This document shows positions 1 to 9,469 of a stretch of 37,068 nt of DNA, one piece after another. The translations under genes were made by a program, and so were the position numbers. The stretch is from Verrucomicrobiales bacterium. GTDB taxonomy: Bacteria > Verrucomicrobiota > Verrucomicrobiia > Verrucomicrobiales > DEV007. Location: NCBI GenBank assembly GCA_014239335.1, contig JAAZZC010000130.1:1-37068 (forward strand), in the 5' to 3' direction. Every line of letters begins with the position of its first letter. Position 1 is the first letter of the stretch. The notes beneath the pieces were generated by a model. The model did no database searches, had not been told where the DNA came from, and saw only the letters and a program-made list of their open reading frames with translations.

Positions 1-326
<326 letters not shown>

Positions 327-343
327 GAGACTATTATAATTAT

Positions 344-1291
344 CTAAGTTCCAGGAACGGGAATATTACTCCATTGATAAAATAAAATTCCTATGACTAT
401 AAAAAGGCCAACTGCCAAACTCAGAACAAATCTAGGCTTAAACACAGCGCTATACATAAAAACCAATTTTACATCCATCATTGGACCATAGGTCAAAAAT
501 GCAAGCTTTGCTGCTGATGAAAAACTTAGCATCTGCGCAGCAATAAATGCATCTGAAGTACTGCAGAGTGATAAGACAAATGCAAGGATCATCATTGCCG
601 GTATTCCAATTAAGTCTGAAGAAGCAAACTGATCCACTACACCTTGATCGATTTGTGTCCTGTAAAGAGCTGTTATCATTACTCCTATAACAAAATACAT
701 ACCTACATCTAAGAAATCGCGAGCAGCACTTCGTAATGCAATCAATAAGCGGTCCGGCGTTTCTTTCTCCTTGTTAAAAAGAACTGCACTAGATTGAATG
801 TTTTGTGAATCTGTTTGTATTTTATTTAATAGACTGTTGCGAAGGATGTTCTTTATTGAGAATTGATGAACAATAACTCCTACAAGAACTGTAACCAGAT
901 AGGCAATGCCTATGCGTGATAATGTCATGAATAGCGGGTCATTACCCGCAAACGCTGAATAGGTACTTACTGCCACTATAGGATTTACGATTGGCGCAGA
1001 AAGCATGTAAGTAATAGCACAAGATACAGGAAGCCCTTTCTGAACTAGGCGCCTAATAACAGGAACTATAGCACATTCACAAACTGGAAATATTGCCCCT
1101 AACAATCCGGCAAGAGCTATGGCTGCATATCTATTCTTTGGTAAGAACCTATCCATCATATTGGACGGAAGATAAGCATCAATAAAACCTGAGATAATCG
1201 TTCCCAAAAGAATGTATGGCGCTCCTTCGAAAAGAATACCAAGGAAGGCAAAATATAAATCGCCAATTTGACTAGGTTCGGTAAAAGGCAT
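344..1291 (-). CDS. DUF318/ArsP-type membrane permease (UPF0718 family)
   Basis: This 315-residue polytopic membrane protein has about eight hydrophobic segments. It carries the family's conserved features: PVCECAIVPV at residues 69-78 with Cys71 and Cys73, SAPIVNPI at 98-105 in the next helix, and a second Cys motif, SLCSTSDAF, around 241-249 in the C-terminal half. A hydrophilic stretch at about 145-185 separates the two halves and is probably a loop. Family members include Bacillus YcgR and the ArsP-related permeases, some of which export organoarsenicals; others are tied to metal homeostasis by gene context. The downstream His-Asp protein favours a metal-related role here, but the substrate cannot be read from the sequence. 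Start ATG at 1291 has no evident Shine-Dalgarno sequence. It is probably co-transcribed with the gene at 326. Confidence 0.85.
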   Translation of the reverse strand: MPFTEPSQIGDLYFAFLGILFEGAPYILLGTIISGFIDAYLPSNMMDRFLPKNRYAAIALAGLLGAIFPVCECAIVPVIRRLVQKGLPVSCAITYMLSAPIVNPIVAVSTYSAFAGNDPLFMTLSRIGIAYLVTVLVGVIVHQFSIKNILRNSLLNKIQTDSQNIQSSAVLFNKEKETPDRLLIALRSAARDFLDVGMYFVIGVMITALYRTQIDQGVVDQFASSDLIGIPAMMILAFVLSLCSTSDAFIAAQMLSFSSAAKLAFLTYGPMMDVKLVFMYSAVFKPRFVLSLAVGLFIVIGILFYQWSNIPVPGT

Positions 1292-1600
1292 TATTTTAAA
1301 AATGCAAGTGTGTGCTCATTCCTAAATAGCGCAAGATACGCTCTTACAAAAGCAAAGAAATAAAGAAAAAGGCCGCCAGAAAACTCCACGCTTCTGTCGG
1401 CCTTTATATTTTGGAAATACTCAATAAATAGAATTTCCGAATCTTACTTTCTTCAATAGAAAAAAGTCTCAGCACAACCTAAAAACTTCATTCCTATGAA
1501 AGTATTCATTCCATAAATTGCCGAAATCTCTTATTTCTCACACAAATTTGTAAAGAAACTGTTGGAAGAACCATTCCTCCACTCGATCCAGAAACTGAAA
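1292..1600. other. Intergenic region between sucB and the permease gene
   Basis: There is no credible coding region here. It holds the terminator at 1366-1405 and a small hairpin (GGAAAT 1413-1418 with ATTTCC 1433-1438). The 70 bases before the permease start must contain its promoter, but I see no convincing -35/-10 pair and no Fur/Zur-like palindrome. Confidence 0.6.
1366..1405 (-). terminator. Rho-independent terminator (minus strand)
   Basis: AAAGGCCG at 1368-1375 pairs with CGGCCTTT at 1398-1405, and the loop can add further pairs (AGAA with TTCT). On the minus strand the stem is followed by a run of five T (complement of 1366-1370). It lies about 195 bases after the sucB stop and before the permease, so it probably ends sucAB transcription, or a separate RNA from the 3' region. 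Confidence 0.75.
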
Positions 1601-3028
1601 TCAAGCTCCAACGAGTAATCTTGCTGGGTTTTCCACACAATCTTTAACTCTCCTTAGAAAAGTAACCGCTTCTTTACCATCAACTATGCGGTGATCATAG
1701 CTAAGCGCCAAATACATCATTGGTCTAATAACCACTTTCCCTTCAACTGCCACAGGCCGCTCAATAATATTATGCATCCCAAGAATAGCTGATTGAGGAG
1801 GATTTATAATCGGAGTGGACAACATTGAACCATATATACCACCATTAGAAATCGTAAAGACGCCACCCTGTAAATCAGCAATTGCTAACTTTCCTTGATT
1901 TGCTCGAGATGCGTATTCTGCAATATCCTTCTCAATTTGCGCAAAACTCTTATTATCACAATCACGAATGACTGGTACTACGAGCCCCTTTTTACTCCCA
2001 ACAGCTACTCCTATATCAAAAAAATGATTACGAATAAGGTCCGTACCATCGATACGCGCGTTAATTTGCTCAACCTCCTTTAGCGCATCGACCACTGCTT
2101 TTATAAAAATTGACATAAAACCAATTTTTACTTCGTATTTCGCAATGAAATCTTCCTGCAATTCTTTGCGTAATTGCATAACAGAAGACATATCACATTC
2201 ATTAAAGGTGGTCAAAAGTGCTGCGTTCTGCTGTGCAGACACGAGATGATCAGCTATCTTTCGTCTGATAGGAGAAAGTGGCTGTCTAGTTATACGCCCC
2301 CCTTCTTCTATTTTAGATTCAGAAGAATCATGATGTGATACAGACTTAATATTTAAATCAGGCAAATCAGTTGTTCCTGAATCCTTAGAAACAATTGACT
2401 GCGCATTTAGATTCTCAACTACTTTTGAAGAGCGCAACTCGCCTCCACTGTCGATAAAAGCTTGAACATCTTTTTTCAATATGGCGCCTTTCTTCCCACT
2501 TCCAATAATCTGTGACAAATCAACACCATTTTCCTTTGCAAGCCTTTTAACTACAGGGGAAACAGGAGCCTTGCGGTCCAACCTAAGATCTCGCTTCGTG
2601 TTTTGTGTAGGCACTTGATGTGAGACGATGTCTTCAACTTCAACGGGAACATCCTGCTTTTGATTTTCTTGCGGTACTTGTTTCTGGTTAGAAGAAATGG
2701 AATTCATTTCTGTGCGATTTTCATTATCAATATCACTCTGCAATTGGGGAGAAGTAGCTTTTTCCTCTGCACCTGATTGGAGATGCGATAAATTTTCGCT
2801 CGTGATTCGACCGACTACTGACCCTATAGAAACTTCTTCCCCTTCAGTTACTAATATTTGCAAATTTCCTGCAGAATCAGCAGCGATTTCAGTTGAGATT
2901 TTATCAGTATCTAAAGTAAGCAACAGCTCTCCAATATTAACAGAATCACCGTTATTCTTATGCCATTGAGCGATCAATCCGCTTGATACAGACTCACCTA
3001 CAGATGGAATCCTAATATCACCGCTCAT
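1601..3028 (-). CDS. sucB: 2-oxoglutarate dehydrogenase E2, dihydrolipoyllysine succinyltransferase
   Basis: This E2 core subunit transfers the succinyl group from lipoate to CoA in the TCA cycle. Its 475 residues show the normal domain order. The lipoyl domain occupies about 3-77 with the lipoyl lysine in DTDKIST (Lys43). A polar linker follows, then the peripheral subunit-binding domain at about 155-193 ([16 protein letters not shown]). The acyltransferase domain runs from about 250 to the end, with the catalytic motif SYDHRIVDG (His446, Asp450). The linker is long and Gln/Ser-rich. It follows sucA on the same strand after 160 bases, so the two are probably co-expressed. Neither the E3 gene (lpd) nor sucCD is in the window. 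The combination of an SucA-type E1 with this E2 makes succinyl transfer more likely than a pyruvate or branched-chain substrate. Confidence 0.95.
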   Translation of the reverse strand: MSGDIRIPSVGESVSSGLIAQWHKNNGDSVNIGELLLTLDTDKISTEIAADSAGNLQILVTEGEEVSIGSVVGRITSENLSHLQSGAEEKATSPQLQSDIDNENRTEMNSISSNQKQVPQENQKQDVPVEVEDIVSHQVPTQNTKRDLRLDRKAPVSPVVKRLAKENGVDLSQIIGSGKKGAILKKDVQAFIDSGGELRSSKVVENLNAQSIVSKDSGTTDLPDLNIKSVSHHDSSESKIEEGGRITRQPLSPIRRKIADHLVSAQQNAALLTTFNECDMSSVMQLRKELQEDFIAKYEVKIGFMSIFIKAVVDALKEVEQINARIDGTDLIRNHFFDIGVAVGSKKGLVVPVIRDCDNKSFAQIEKDIAEYASRANQGKLAIADLQGGVFTISNGGIYGSMLSTPIINPPQSAILGMHNIIERPVAVEGKVVIRPMMYLALSYDHRIVDGKEAVTFLRRVKDCVENPARLLVGA

Positions 3029-3188
3029 TAATTATAAAAATAGATATATCAAGTTGTCGTAAAATTCTTTTTGATAATTAGACCATTTTAAATCAAATAC
3101 CACTTTTTTGAAATACTTTAGCATTTGAACAAGCCCATTTCAGAATGAATTTTGAAATAACCTAGATAATTAGCCTTCATCAATCATT

Positions 3189-5981
3189 TTAAACACTAAA
3201 AGCCTTTTGAACCAACCTTCGCTGCTCCGCGTTGTGAATTGCTTTGGAACCAGTCGCGGTACTTGCACTTCGTTCACGACCAGCATAACGAACATTGCCT
3301 CTACCCGCTTCATCTAAGCGTGGACTAATGTAACTCCAAGCTCCCATATTGAGAGGTTCTTCCTGACACCAAACCCATTTTTTATATGCTCTTGGATAAC
3401 GTTCTATAATTTCATCGAGCATTTTCCAATGAAAAGGGTATAGCTGCTCTATACGTATAATTGCAGTGTTTCTGATTTTATTTTCATTTCTAAATTTTAA
3501 TAAATCATAATAAACTTTGCCTGAACAAAAAATAATACGAGTAACTCGCTCTGGACGGTCAATTAATTGATAGTCATCAAGCATTTCGCAAAAATGCGAT
3601 CCACCAGAAAAATCATTTTCATTTGAAATACATTCCGGATGCCTTAATAGGCTCTTGGGCGACATCAATATTAGAGGTTTACGTAACTTTCTAATAATCT
3701 GTCTTCTTAAAACATGAAAGTATTGTGAAGGAGTAGTAATGTTGCAAACTTGCAAATTACCTCCAGCACATAATTGCAAAAATCTCTCAAGCCTAGCACT
3801 TGAATGCTCAGGACCCTGACCTTCATAACCATGAGGAAGAAGCATTACTAAATTAGAAGGTTTGCCCCACTTTGATTCAGCTGAACTAATGAATTGATCT
3901 ATTATAACCTGAGCGCCATTAACAAAATCACCAAACTGAGCCTCCCAACAAATCAGCATTTGAGGAACCATTAAATTATAGCCATAATCAAAACCCAAAA
4001 CGCCAGATTCAGATAACAAACTGTTATATGCACAAAAGCTGGCCTGGTTCGGGCTAAGGTTTTTCAACGGTACATATCGCTCTCTATTTTCAGAATCATA
4101 CAATACACAATGCCGCTGACTAAATGTACCGCGACGAACATCTTGACCTGAAAGCCTAACAGGATAGCCTGAATCAAGCAATGAGGCGAAAGCAAGAGCC
4201 TCTGCATGAGCCCAATCATAGGGGCCACCTTCTTCAGTGGCTCTAGAACGCCTAGCTAAAAATAGCTTCTCTATTTTAGCATTAATTGCGAAATCATCAG
4301 GGATGTCGACTAACTTTCTTCCTAATTCACGTATCTCATCAATAGAAATCCCGGTAGGGATTACTTCATAGGAATATGCATCTTCTTGCACTTCTACTGC
4401 TGCTCCTTTGAAAGATATATGGGCATCATTATCTTTGCCTTCAACCAATTGAAACTCAGAGTCCAACCGTGCATGGTACGCATTAGTAATTTCAGAGATT
4501 TCACATTCTGAAATTTGCCCTTCGTTCAATAAATAATCTTTATAGATTTCAGTAGTAGATTTTTTACTGCGAATAGTGCGGTAAATATTCGGCTGAGTAA
4601 AAGCTGGCTCATCCGCCTCATTATGTCCATGACGCCGATAACAAACAATATCGATTACTACATCTCGGCCAAACTTCTGACGAAATTCAAGAGCAAGCCC
4701 TGTCACATACGCAACTTCTAATGGACTATCTCCATTAACATGAAAAATAGGAGCCTCGATCATTTTAGCAATGTCAGTACAGTAAACTGATGAACGAGCA
4801 TCAGAAGGCATTGTAGTAAACCCAATCTGATTATTAATGACTATATGAATCGTGCCACCTGTCCTGTATCCTGGCAATTGCGAGAAATTCAGCACTTCGG
4901 CCACTGAACCTTGTCCCGCAAAAGCCGCATCACCATGCAAAAGTATCGGTAAAACACGATCACGTTTGTCAGTATTACCAATTAATCTTTGCCGTGCTCG
5001 CGCCATACCCTCTACCACAGAATTTACAGCCTCTAAATGACTAGGATTTGGAGCCAGAAAAATATTAACTGAAGCCCCCTCAATTTCACGTCGAGTTTCA
5101 TAGCCAAGATGATATTTTACATCGCCATCCCCACAGACTAAATCAGGAACATAATTTTCTGAGAATTCATTAAATAAAACAGATAATGGCTTTTGAAGAA
5201 AATTTGCTAACACATTTAATCGACCACGATGAGCCATTCCCATCACAATTTCTTCTACCCCATTACCGATTCCTTGATAGAGCAAAGTATTTAAAGCCAC
5301 TAAGGTCGATTCTCCTCCTTCAAGACCAAATCTTTTTTGCGCAACAAATTTTTGATGGAGATAATTTTCAAATTCTTCTGCCTCTATAAGCCAATTCAAA
5401 ATCGTTTTCGTATTGGAATATTTAAGATTTTCTAATGGAGGCCTATTTTCAATACGGTCTCTTATCCAATGTCTGATCTCAGAATTATGAATCCCCATAT
5501 ATTCAAATCCTATTTTCCCACAATAGATTTGCTGTAACTTTCCAATCATTGCCGAAAGAGGCATTGGTTTACCTTCTGCAAAAAATTGGCTCGCTACTTG
5601 TTCCTTCAGATCTACTTCATTAAATCCAAACTGCTCGTAACTGAGTCTAGAGTTAGTAGGTGGAGAAAGACTCAATGGATCAACCCATGCCTCAGTATGC
5701 CCAAGGGCTCTATAATTATAAAGCAAGCTAACAACTCTGGCTCGGAAAATAGGGTCAGTCAGCGTAACTCGCAGCGAAGCGTTCTGTGGATGAATTACTT
5801 CTTTTGCAGATTTAGTAGAATCTGAAAACTTTATATCTCTCTCAATTTGCGCCATACCAAGAGAAAAACCTTCAAAAAATGCAGCCCAATCTGGATCTAC
5901 TGATCTTGGATCATCACGCCAAAGAGCAAAATTTTCATCCAATAGATTGGCATTAAATCGTGAAGCAATGCTGCTGTTCAT
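3189..5981 (-). CDS. sucA: 2-oxoglutarate dehydrogenase E1 component (thiamine diphosphate-dependent)
   Basis: This enzyme decarboxylates 2-oxoglutarate and passes the succinyl group to E2 lipoate. Its 930 residues are close to the E. coli length (933). The N-terminal segment (DENFALWRDDPRSVDPDW, 15-32) is the E2-contacting region typical of SucA. GMAHRGRLNVLANF lies at about 248-261. The thiamine diphosphate/Mg motif begins GDAAFAGQGSVAE (350-362) and ends NNQIGFTT (383-390). RRHGHNEADEPAFTQP follows further on. The C-terminus, with SASTATGSKAIHNAEQ, is also family-typical. It is the first gene of a sucAB unit. ATG 5981 has no visible Shine-Dalgarno sequence, and the 166-base gap to the divergent ABC operon must hold promoters for both directions. 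Confidence 0.97.
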   Translation of the reverse strand: MNSSIASRFNANLLDENFALWRDDPRSVDPDWAAFFEGFSLGMAQIERDIKFSDSTKSAKEVIHPQNASLRVTLTDPIFRARVVSLLYNYRALGHTEAWVDPLSLSPPTNSRLSYEQFGFNEVDLKEQVASQFFAEGKPMPLSAMIGKLQQIYCGKIGFEYMGIHNSEIRHWIRDRIENRPPLENLKYSNTKTILNWLIEAEEFENYLHQKFVAQKRFGLEGGESTLVALNTLLYQGIGNGVEEIVMGMAHRGRLNVLANFLQKPLSVLFNEFSENYVPDLVCGDGDVKYHLGYETRREIEGASVNIFLAPNPSHLEAVNSVVEGMARARQRLIGNTDKRDRVLPILLHGDAAFAGQGSVAEVLNFSQLPGYRTGGTIHIVINNQIGFTTMPSDARSSVYCTDIAKMIEAPIFHVNGDSPLEVAYVTGLALEFRQKFGRDVVIDIVCYRRHGHNEADEPAFTQPNIYRTIRSKKSTTEIYKDYLLNEGQISECEISEITNAYHARLDSEFQLVEGKDNDAHISFKGAAVEVQEDAYSYEVIPTGISIDEIRELGRKLVDIPDDFAINAKIEKLFLARRSRATEEGGPYDWAHAEALAFASLLDSGYPVRLSGQDVRRGTFSQRHCVLYDSENRERYVPLKNLSPNQASFCAYNSLLSESGVLGFDYGYNLMVPQMLICWEAQFGDFVNGAQVIIDQFISSAESKWGKPSNLVMLLPHGYEGQGPEHSSARLERFLQLCAGGNLQVCNITTPSQYFHVLRRQIIRKLRKPLILMSPKSLLRHPECISNENDFSGGSHFCEMLDDYQLIDRPERVTRIIFCSGKVYYDLLKFRNENKIRNTAIIRIEQLYPFHWKMLDEIIERYPRAYKKWVWCQEEPLNMGAWSYISPRLDEAGRGNVRYAGRERSASTATGSKAIHNAEQRRLVQKAFSV

Positions 5982-6111
5982 TATATTTGTTTAGTACTAA
6001 AAATGCAGAAATTCGACTGGTAAAGAAATTTCACCATAGAAAGCAAAACTCTAATAAAAAATTTAAGGAAATAATGACGTTTTCGGTTAAACTAACAAGC
6101 CTTTCGAAACC

Positions 6112-6123
6112 GTCTTTAAAGAC
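6112..6123. promoter_or_regulatory. 12-bp perfect palindrome GTCTTTAAAGAC upstream of the ABC operon
   Basis: This perfect inverted repeat is centred 30 bases upstream of the ATG at 6148, in the sucA/ABC divergent region. It could be an operator or part of the ABC operon's 5' leader. No matching regulator gene is visible, so the role is open. Confidence 0.3.
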
Positions 6124-6147
6124 AGTAACTTAGGAAATTGATTTCTA

Positions 6148-7092
6148 ATGATAAAAGTATCAAACCTGTCCAAGCAATATGTCGAAAGGACTGCAGTTAA
6201 TAACATTTCGTTTGAGGTGGAACCCGGTGAAATTGTTGGTTTCCTTGGACCAAATGGAGCAGGCAAAACCACAACTATCAGAATGTTAACTGGTTATATA
6301 CCACCAACTTCTGGCACAGCAAGCATCGGAGGTCATGATGTTTTTTCCGAATCCATAAAAGCTAGACAAAAAATCGGTTATATGCCCGAAAATGTCCCCT
6401 TATACGACGACATGCGCGTTAGGGAATATCTCCGATTTAGAGCAGAATTAAAGGGGCTTCGAGGTAAAGAGGTAAGGCAAGGAGTTAATGAGGCAATCGA
6501 GCTTTGTGGTTTAAAACAAATAAGACGGCAAATGATAAGCTCCCTTTCAAAAGGATATAGACAGCGAGTAGGCCTTGCAGATGCATTAGTCAACAATCCG
6601 GAACTCCTCATTCTAGACGAACCAACTAATGGCCTTGATCCAAATCAAATTCGACGCTTCCGCGAATTAATTAAGCAACTTGGTATAAGACATACAATTT
6701 TAATATCTACTAATATTTTGAGTGAAGTCGAGATGACATGTAATCGTGTCATCATTCTTAATGAAGGCGAAATTATTGCTAACGGCGAACCTAATGATCT
6801 CTATCGCAAATTACGTTCAGCCAACACAATATCAATCGAATTAAAAACATCTGTAGAAACAGTAAAAGACCTGATCACTGCTATTCCTGGAATAAAAAAA
6901 GTCAGCAAAGAGCATCAATCAGGAGAATGGTGGCATTTTACTATACGCGCTGAACCAGGTACTGACGTGCGTGAATCTATAGTTAATCTTGCTAATGCTC
7001 AAAAATGGCCACTCCGAGAAATTAGAACTCAACATGCAACTCTTGAGGATGCATTTGTTGAAATAACTCAAGCTAATACATCCGACTCATAA
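6148..7092 (+). CDS. ABC transporter ATPase, ABC-2/GldA-like
   Basis: This 314-residue cytoplasmic ATPase energises the ABC-2 permease encoded next to it. Visible motifs are Walker A GPNGAGKTT (34-42), the signature region LSKGYRQR (133-140) and Walker B LLILDEPT (153-160). A C-terminal extension of about 80 residues after the ATPase core is usual for the CcmA/GldA-type subfamily. In gliding Bacteroidota the GldA-GldF-GldG set takes part in motility, but the same set is widespread in non-gliding bacteria, so the family does not show gliding here. It is the first gene of a four-gene operon with gaps of 2-25 bases. The substrate is unknown. Confidence 0.9.
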   Translation: MIKVSNLSKQYVERTAVNNISFEVEPGEIVGFLGPNGAGKTTTIRMLTGYIPPTSGTASIGGHDVFSESIKARQKIGYMPENVPLYDDMRVREYLRFRAELKGLRGKEVRQGVNEAIELCGLKQIRRQMISSLSKGYRQRVGLADALVNNPELLILDEPTNGLDPNQIRRFRELIKQLGIRHTILISTNILSEVEMTCNRVIILNEGEIIANGEPNDLYRKLRSANTISIELKTSVETVKDLITAIPGIKKVSKEHQSGEWWHFTIRAEPGTDVRESIVNLANAQKWPLREIRTQHATLEDAFVEITQANTSDS

Positions 7093-7102
7093 ATACACAA
7101 GC

Positions 7103-7927
7103 ATGAACACCGCAACGGTTATAGTAACGACTATCCTGTTCGTTATTATTATTATCTCAATGCAAAAGTTCCTCTCAGGAGGAACTGGAATTGTTATATT
7201 AAAGAAAGAATTAAAATCAATATTCTATTCACCCATAGCCTGGATAGTAATAGCTTTGGTCATGTTGCTAAATGGATTTTCATTTACTGCTGCTTTGGAA
7301 ATTTTACGCAAAGCCGATGTAGATGAAACATTAATCGGCTATACATTTAGCTCCACATCATTTTGGTTAACCTACTTTTTTATTTTCCCTGTCATTACCA
7401 TGAGGCTGTTTTCTGAAGAAAATAAATTAGGCACTATTGAAACCCTTCTAACTGCCCCCGTACAAACCATACACTTACTTCTAGCAAAATACCTAGCAGC
7501 TCTAGTGTTTTACTTTGTTATATGGCTTCCTAGCGCAGTTAATTTTTTCCTATTTCGCATTAGCTCGGCAGATAATGCTAATGCTATTGGTTCATTTCTA
7601 GGTGCTTATGCAATAATCTTGCTCGTTGGTATTTTTAATATTTCAATTGGATGCCTAGCCTCAGCCCTAACCAAAAATCAACTAGTGGCAGCAATGGCTT
7701 GCTTCACTTTTTGTATGTTACATTTCCTAGTTGGTTTTATTCTACAAGATCTTCCCGTGCCTGAATCCTGGCAAGATTCCTTGTTTTATTTTTCAACAGT
7801 AAAACATGTTCAAATTTTTATAAGTGGTTTAATCGATAGTCGTCAATTTATTTACTACCTTAGTTTTACTATTCTCGTACTATCATTTACATACAATGTA
7901 CTTGAGTACAGAAAGTGGAAGGCCTAA
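7103..7927 (+). CDS. ABC-2 type permease, GldF-like
   Basis: This 274-residue inner-membrane protein has about seven hydrophobic segments. The segment KELKSIFYSPIAWIVIAL (about 35-52) and the loop FSEENKLGTIETLLTAPV (about 108-125) are the signatures of GldF/NosY-like permeases. It pairs with the ATPase encoded 10 bases upstream. The annotated start adds a hydrophobic leader (TATVIVTTILFVIIIIS). Most relatives begin close to the KELK segment, so Met20 (ATG at 7160) is an alternative start; neither start has a good ribosome binding site. Its stop is 2 bases before the preferred ATG of the GldG-like gene, implying translational coupling. Confidence 0.85.
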   Translation: MNTATVIVTTILFVIIIISMQKFLSGGTGIVILKKELKSIFYSPIAWIVIALVMLLNGFSFTAALEILRKADVDETLIGYTFSSTSFWLTYFFIFPVITMRLFSEENKLGTIETLLTAPVQTIHLLLAKYLAALVFYFVIWLPSAVNFFLFRISSADNANAIGSFLGAYAIILLVGIFNISIGCLASALTKNQLVAAMACFTFCMLHFLVGFILQDLPVPESWQDSLFYFSTVKHVQIFISGLIDSRQFIYYLSFTILVLSFTYNVLEYRKWKA

Positions 7928-7929
7928 CA

Positions 7930-9444
7930 ATGCCAAAAAGTACTGACAGCATTAAAACCAAATACTCTTCCGACAATCCTATTGGACCTGACCTAGGATC
8001 TAGTCGGTGCAGAATCAAAAGGAAAAAAATTGCATCAAATGTTTTAATGCAAATATTTTTTTCAATCCTACTATTTATTCTCATCAATTATATTTCACAT
8101 GGGAACTACCACCGATGGGATCTGAGCTCCACAAAGAAATACAGCGTATCAGAAGACACTGAGGCTTACTTGAAAAACCAGCTCGATGAAAAAGTAACAC
8201 TAACTATGGCTTTCTTAAAAAGCTCAAAAATTCGCAATCAACTTAAAGTTCTCCTAGAAGAATATGAAAATATATCGAGAGGAAAAATTATTTTTGAGGA
8301 ATTTGATCCGGTAATTAATAAAAATAAAGCATTAGAAATATCAGATCGCTATAAATCAACGATTGATCAGAGCTGTCTATTTATCGAAGTAGGAGGGCGT
8401 ATTAAAAAGCTTATTGAAAACGATTTATTGGACGATAAGGGACGTACATTCACTGGAGAGGACTCAATAACTTCAGCAATGTTGGCAGCAACGGAAAGTA
8501 ACCCTAAAACCGTCTATTTAATTGCAGGAAAGGGTAAACTCAAAGAAGTAAATGGAAGGTCTGCTGACAAAGAAATACTTAGTATTAGCACTAGGCAATT
8601 CTTTGACCTAAAAGAGCTGACTCTAGGAAACATAACTCAAATACCTGAAGATGCTGATTCTCTTATAATTATAAACCCCGAGACAGACTTTTCACTTTCA
8701 GAAGTTACTATTCTCACAAAATATTGGGAACAAAAGCGAGGATCTATGGTGCTCCTTTTAAACCCAACAACCAAGATGCCTAATTTCTATCCTTTCCTTC
8801 GCTCTCTTGGCGTAAGGGTTGATAACAATTATCGCGTTTTATTTTCTGAAACAACTGGTATTGGAGGAACTCAAAAAGTTTATTCAGTGCAAAGCAAATT
8901 ACTTGGAGGTAACCCTATCACCTCATCAGATGAAGGCTCTATAACGACTTTTGCAGGACAAACCTGCCCCATAAGTGTCGCAGAAAATAATGAAGGATTA
9001 GCTTCTAAAGGAATAATAGCAGTTCCTCTCTTAGCCGCAGATCCCAAATTTTGGGGTGATCTCGAGCATACTGAACCCTATCCAAAGAGAAGTGAGACCG
9101 ATATTATTCCTGATCCAAACCCAATATATATTGCAGCAATGGTTGAGAAAGGGGGATCAGAAGATTCTGCAGTTAAAATAGAAAGTTCGAGAATGGTAGT
9201 TATAGGTAATTCAACCCTACTAGATCCAATACCCACTCGCTTGAACGTTGAACTAGTAATGAATTCTATCAATTGGACACTCGACCGGGGGGAGCGTTTA
9301 GGGATAACTCCTACGAACGTGATCAGTTTTCGTGTCGATATGTCACCAGAAAAATATAAAACTCTTTTCTACTTAATTGTCTGCATCTTTCCCTCTATCG
9401 TTTTTTGCTTTGGCATTGCAATGTGGAGTGCCCGCCGAAGTTGA
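7930..9444 (+). CDS. GldG-like ABC transporter auxiliary protein (ABC_transp_aux family)
   Basis: This protein of about 504 residues is anchored at both ends. One TM segment lies near residues 35-55 (LMQIFFSILLFILINYIS). A large extracytoplasmic domain follows, with the YSVSEDTEAYLKN and LTMAFLKSSKIRNQL motifs of GldG/DUF7088-type proteins. A C-terminal TM segment includes LIVCIFPSIVFCFGIAMW and ends in Arg residues. I prefer ATG 7930 over the in-frame GTG at 7915 because a GGAAGG sequence lies 7 bases upstream of it and it sits just after the permease stop. This is one of the few clear Shine-Dalgarno sites in the window. The protein is thought to work with the ABC-2 permease; the biochemical role of the family is not established. 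Confidence 0.85.
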   Translation: MPKSTDSIKTKYSSDNPIGPDLGSSRCRIKRKKIASNVLMQIFFSILLFILINYISHGNYHRWDLSSTKKYSVSEDTEAYLKNQLDEKVTLTMAFLKSSKIRNQLKVLLEEYENISRGKIIFEEFDPVINKNKALEISDRYKSTIDQSCLFIEVGGRIKKLIENDLLDDKGRTFTGEDSITSAMLAATESNPKTVYLIAGKGKLKEVNGRSADKEILSISTRQFFDLKELTLGNITQIPEDADSLIIINPETDFSLSEVTILTKYWEQKRGSMVLLLNPTTKMPNFYPFLRSLGVRVDNNYRVLFSETTGIGGTQKVYSVQSKLLGGNPITSSDEGSITTFAGQTCPISVAENNEGLASKGIIAVPLLAADPKFWGDLEHTEPYPKRSETDIIPDPNPIYIAAMVEKGGSEDSAVKIESSRMVVIGNSTLLDPIPTRLNVELVMNSINWTLDRGERLGITPTNVISFRVDMSPEKYKTLFYLIVCIFPSIVFCFGIAMWSARRS

Positions 9445-9469
9445 AGATATCTGACTCATAACTAGAAAA

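Noticed and set aside
1292-1365. Zur or Fur box controlling the permease operon
   Set aside because: No palindrome resembling known Zur/Fur operators is present; only a short AGCG..CGCT match near 1328, which is too weak.
4852-5389. Small plus-strand genes opposite sucA
   Set aside because: They mirror the conserved sucA frame, show no family motifs, and are best seen as antisense shadows.
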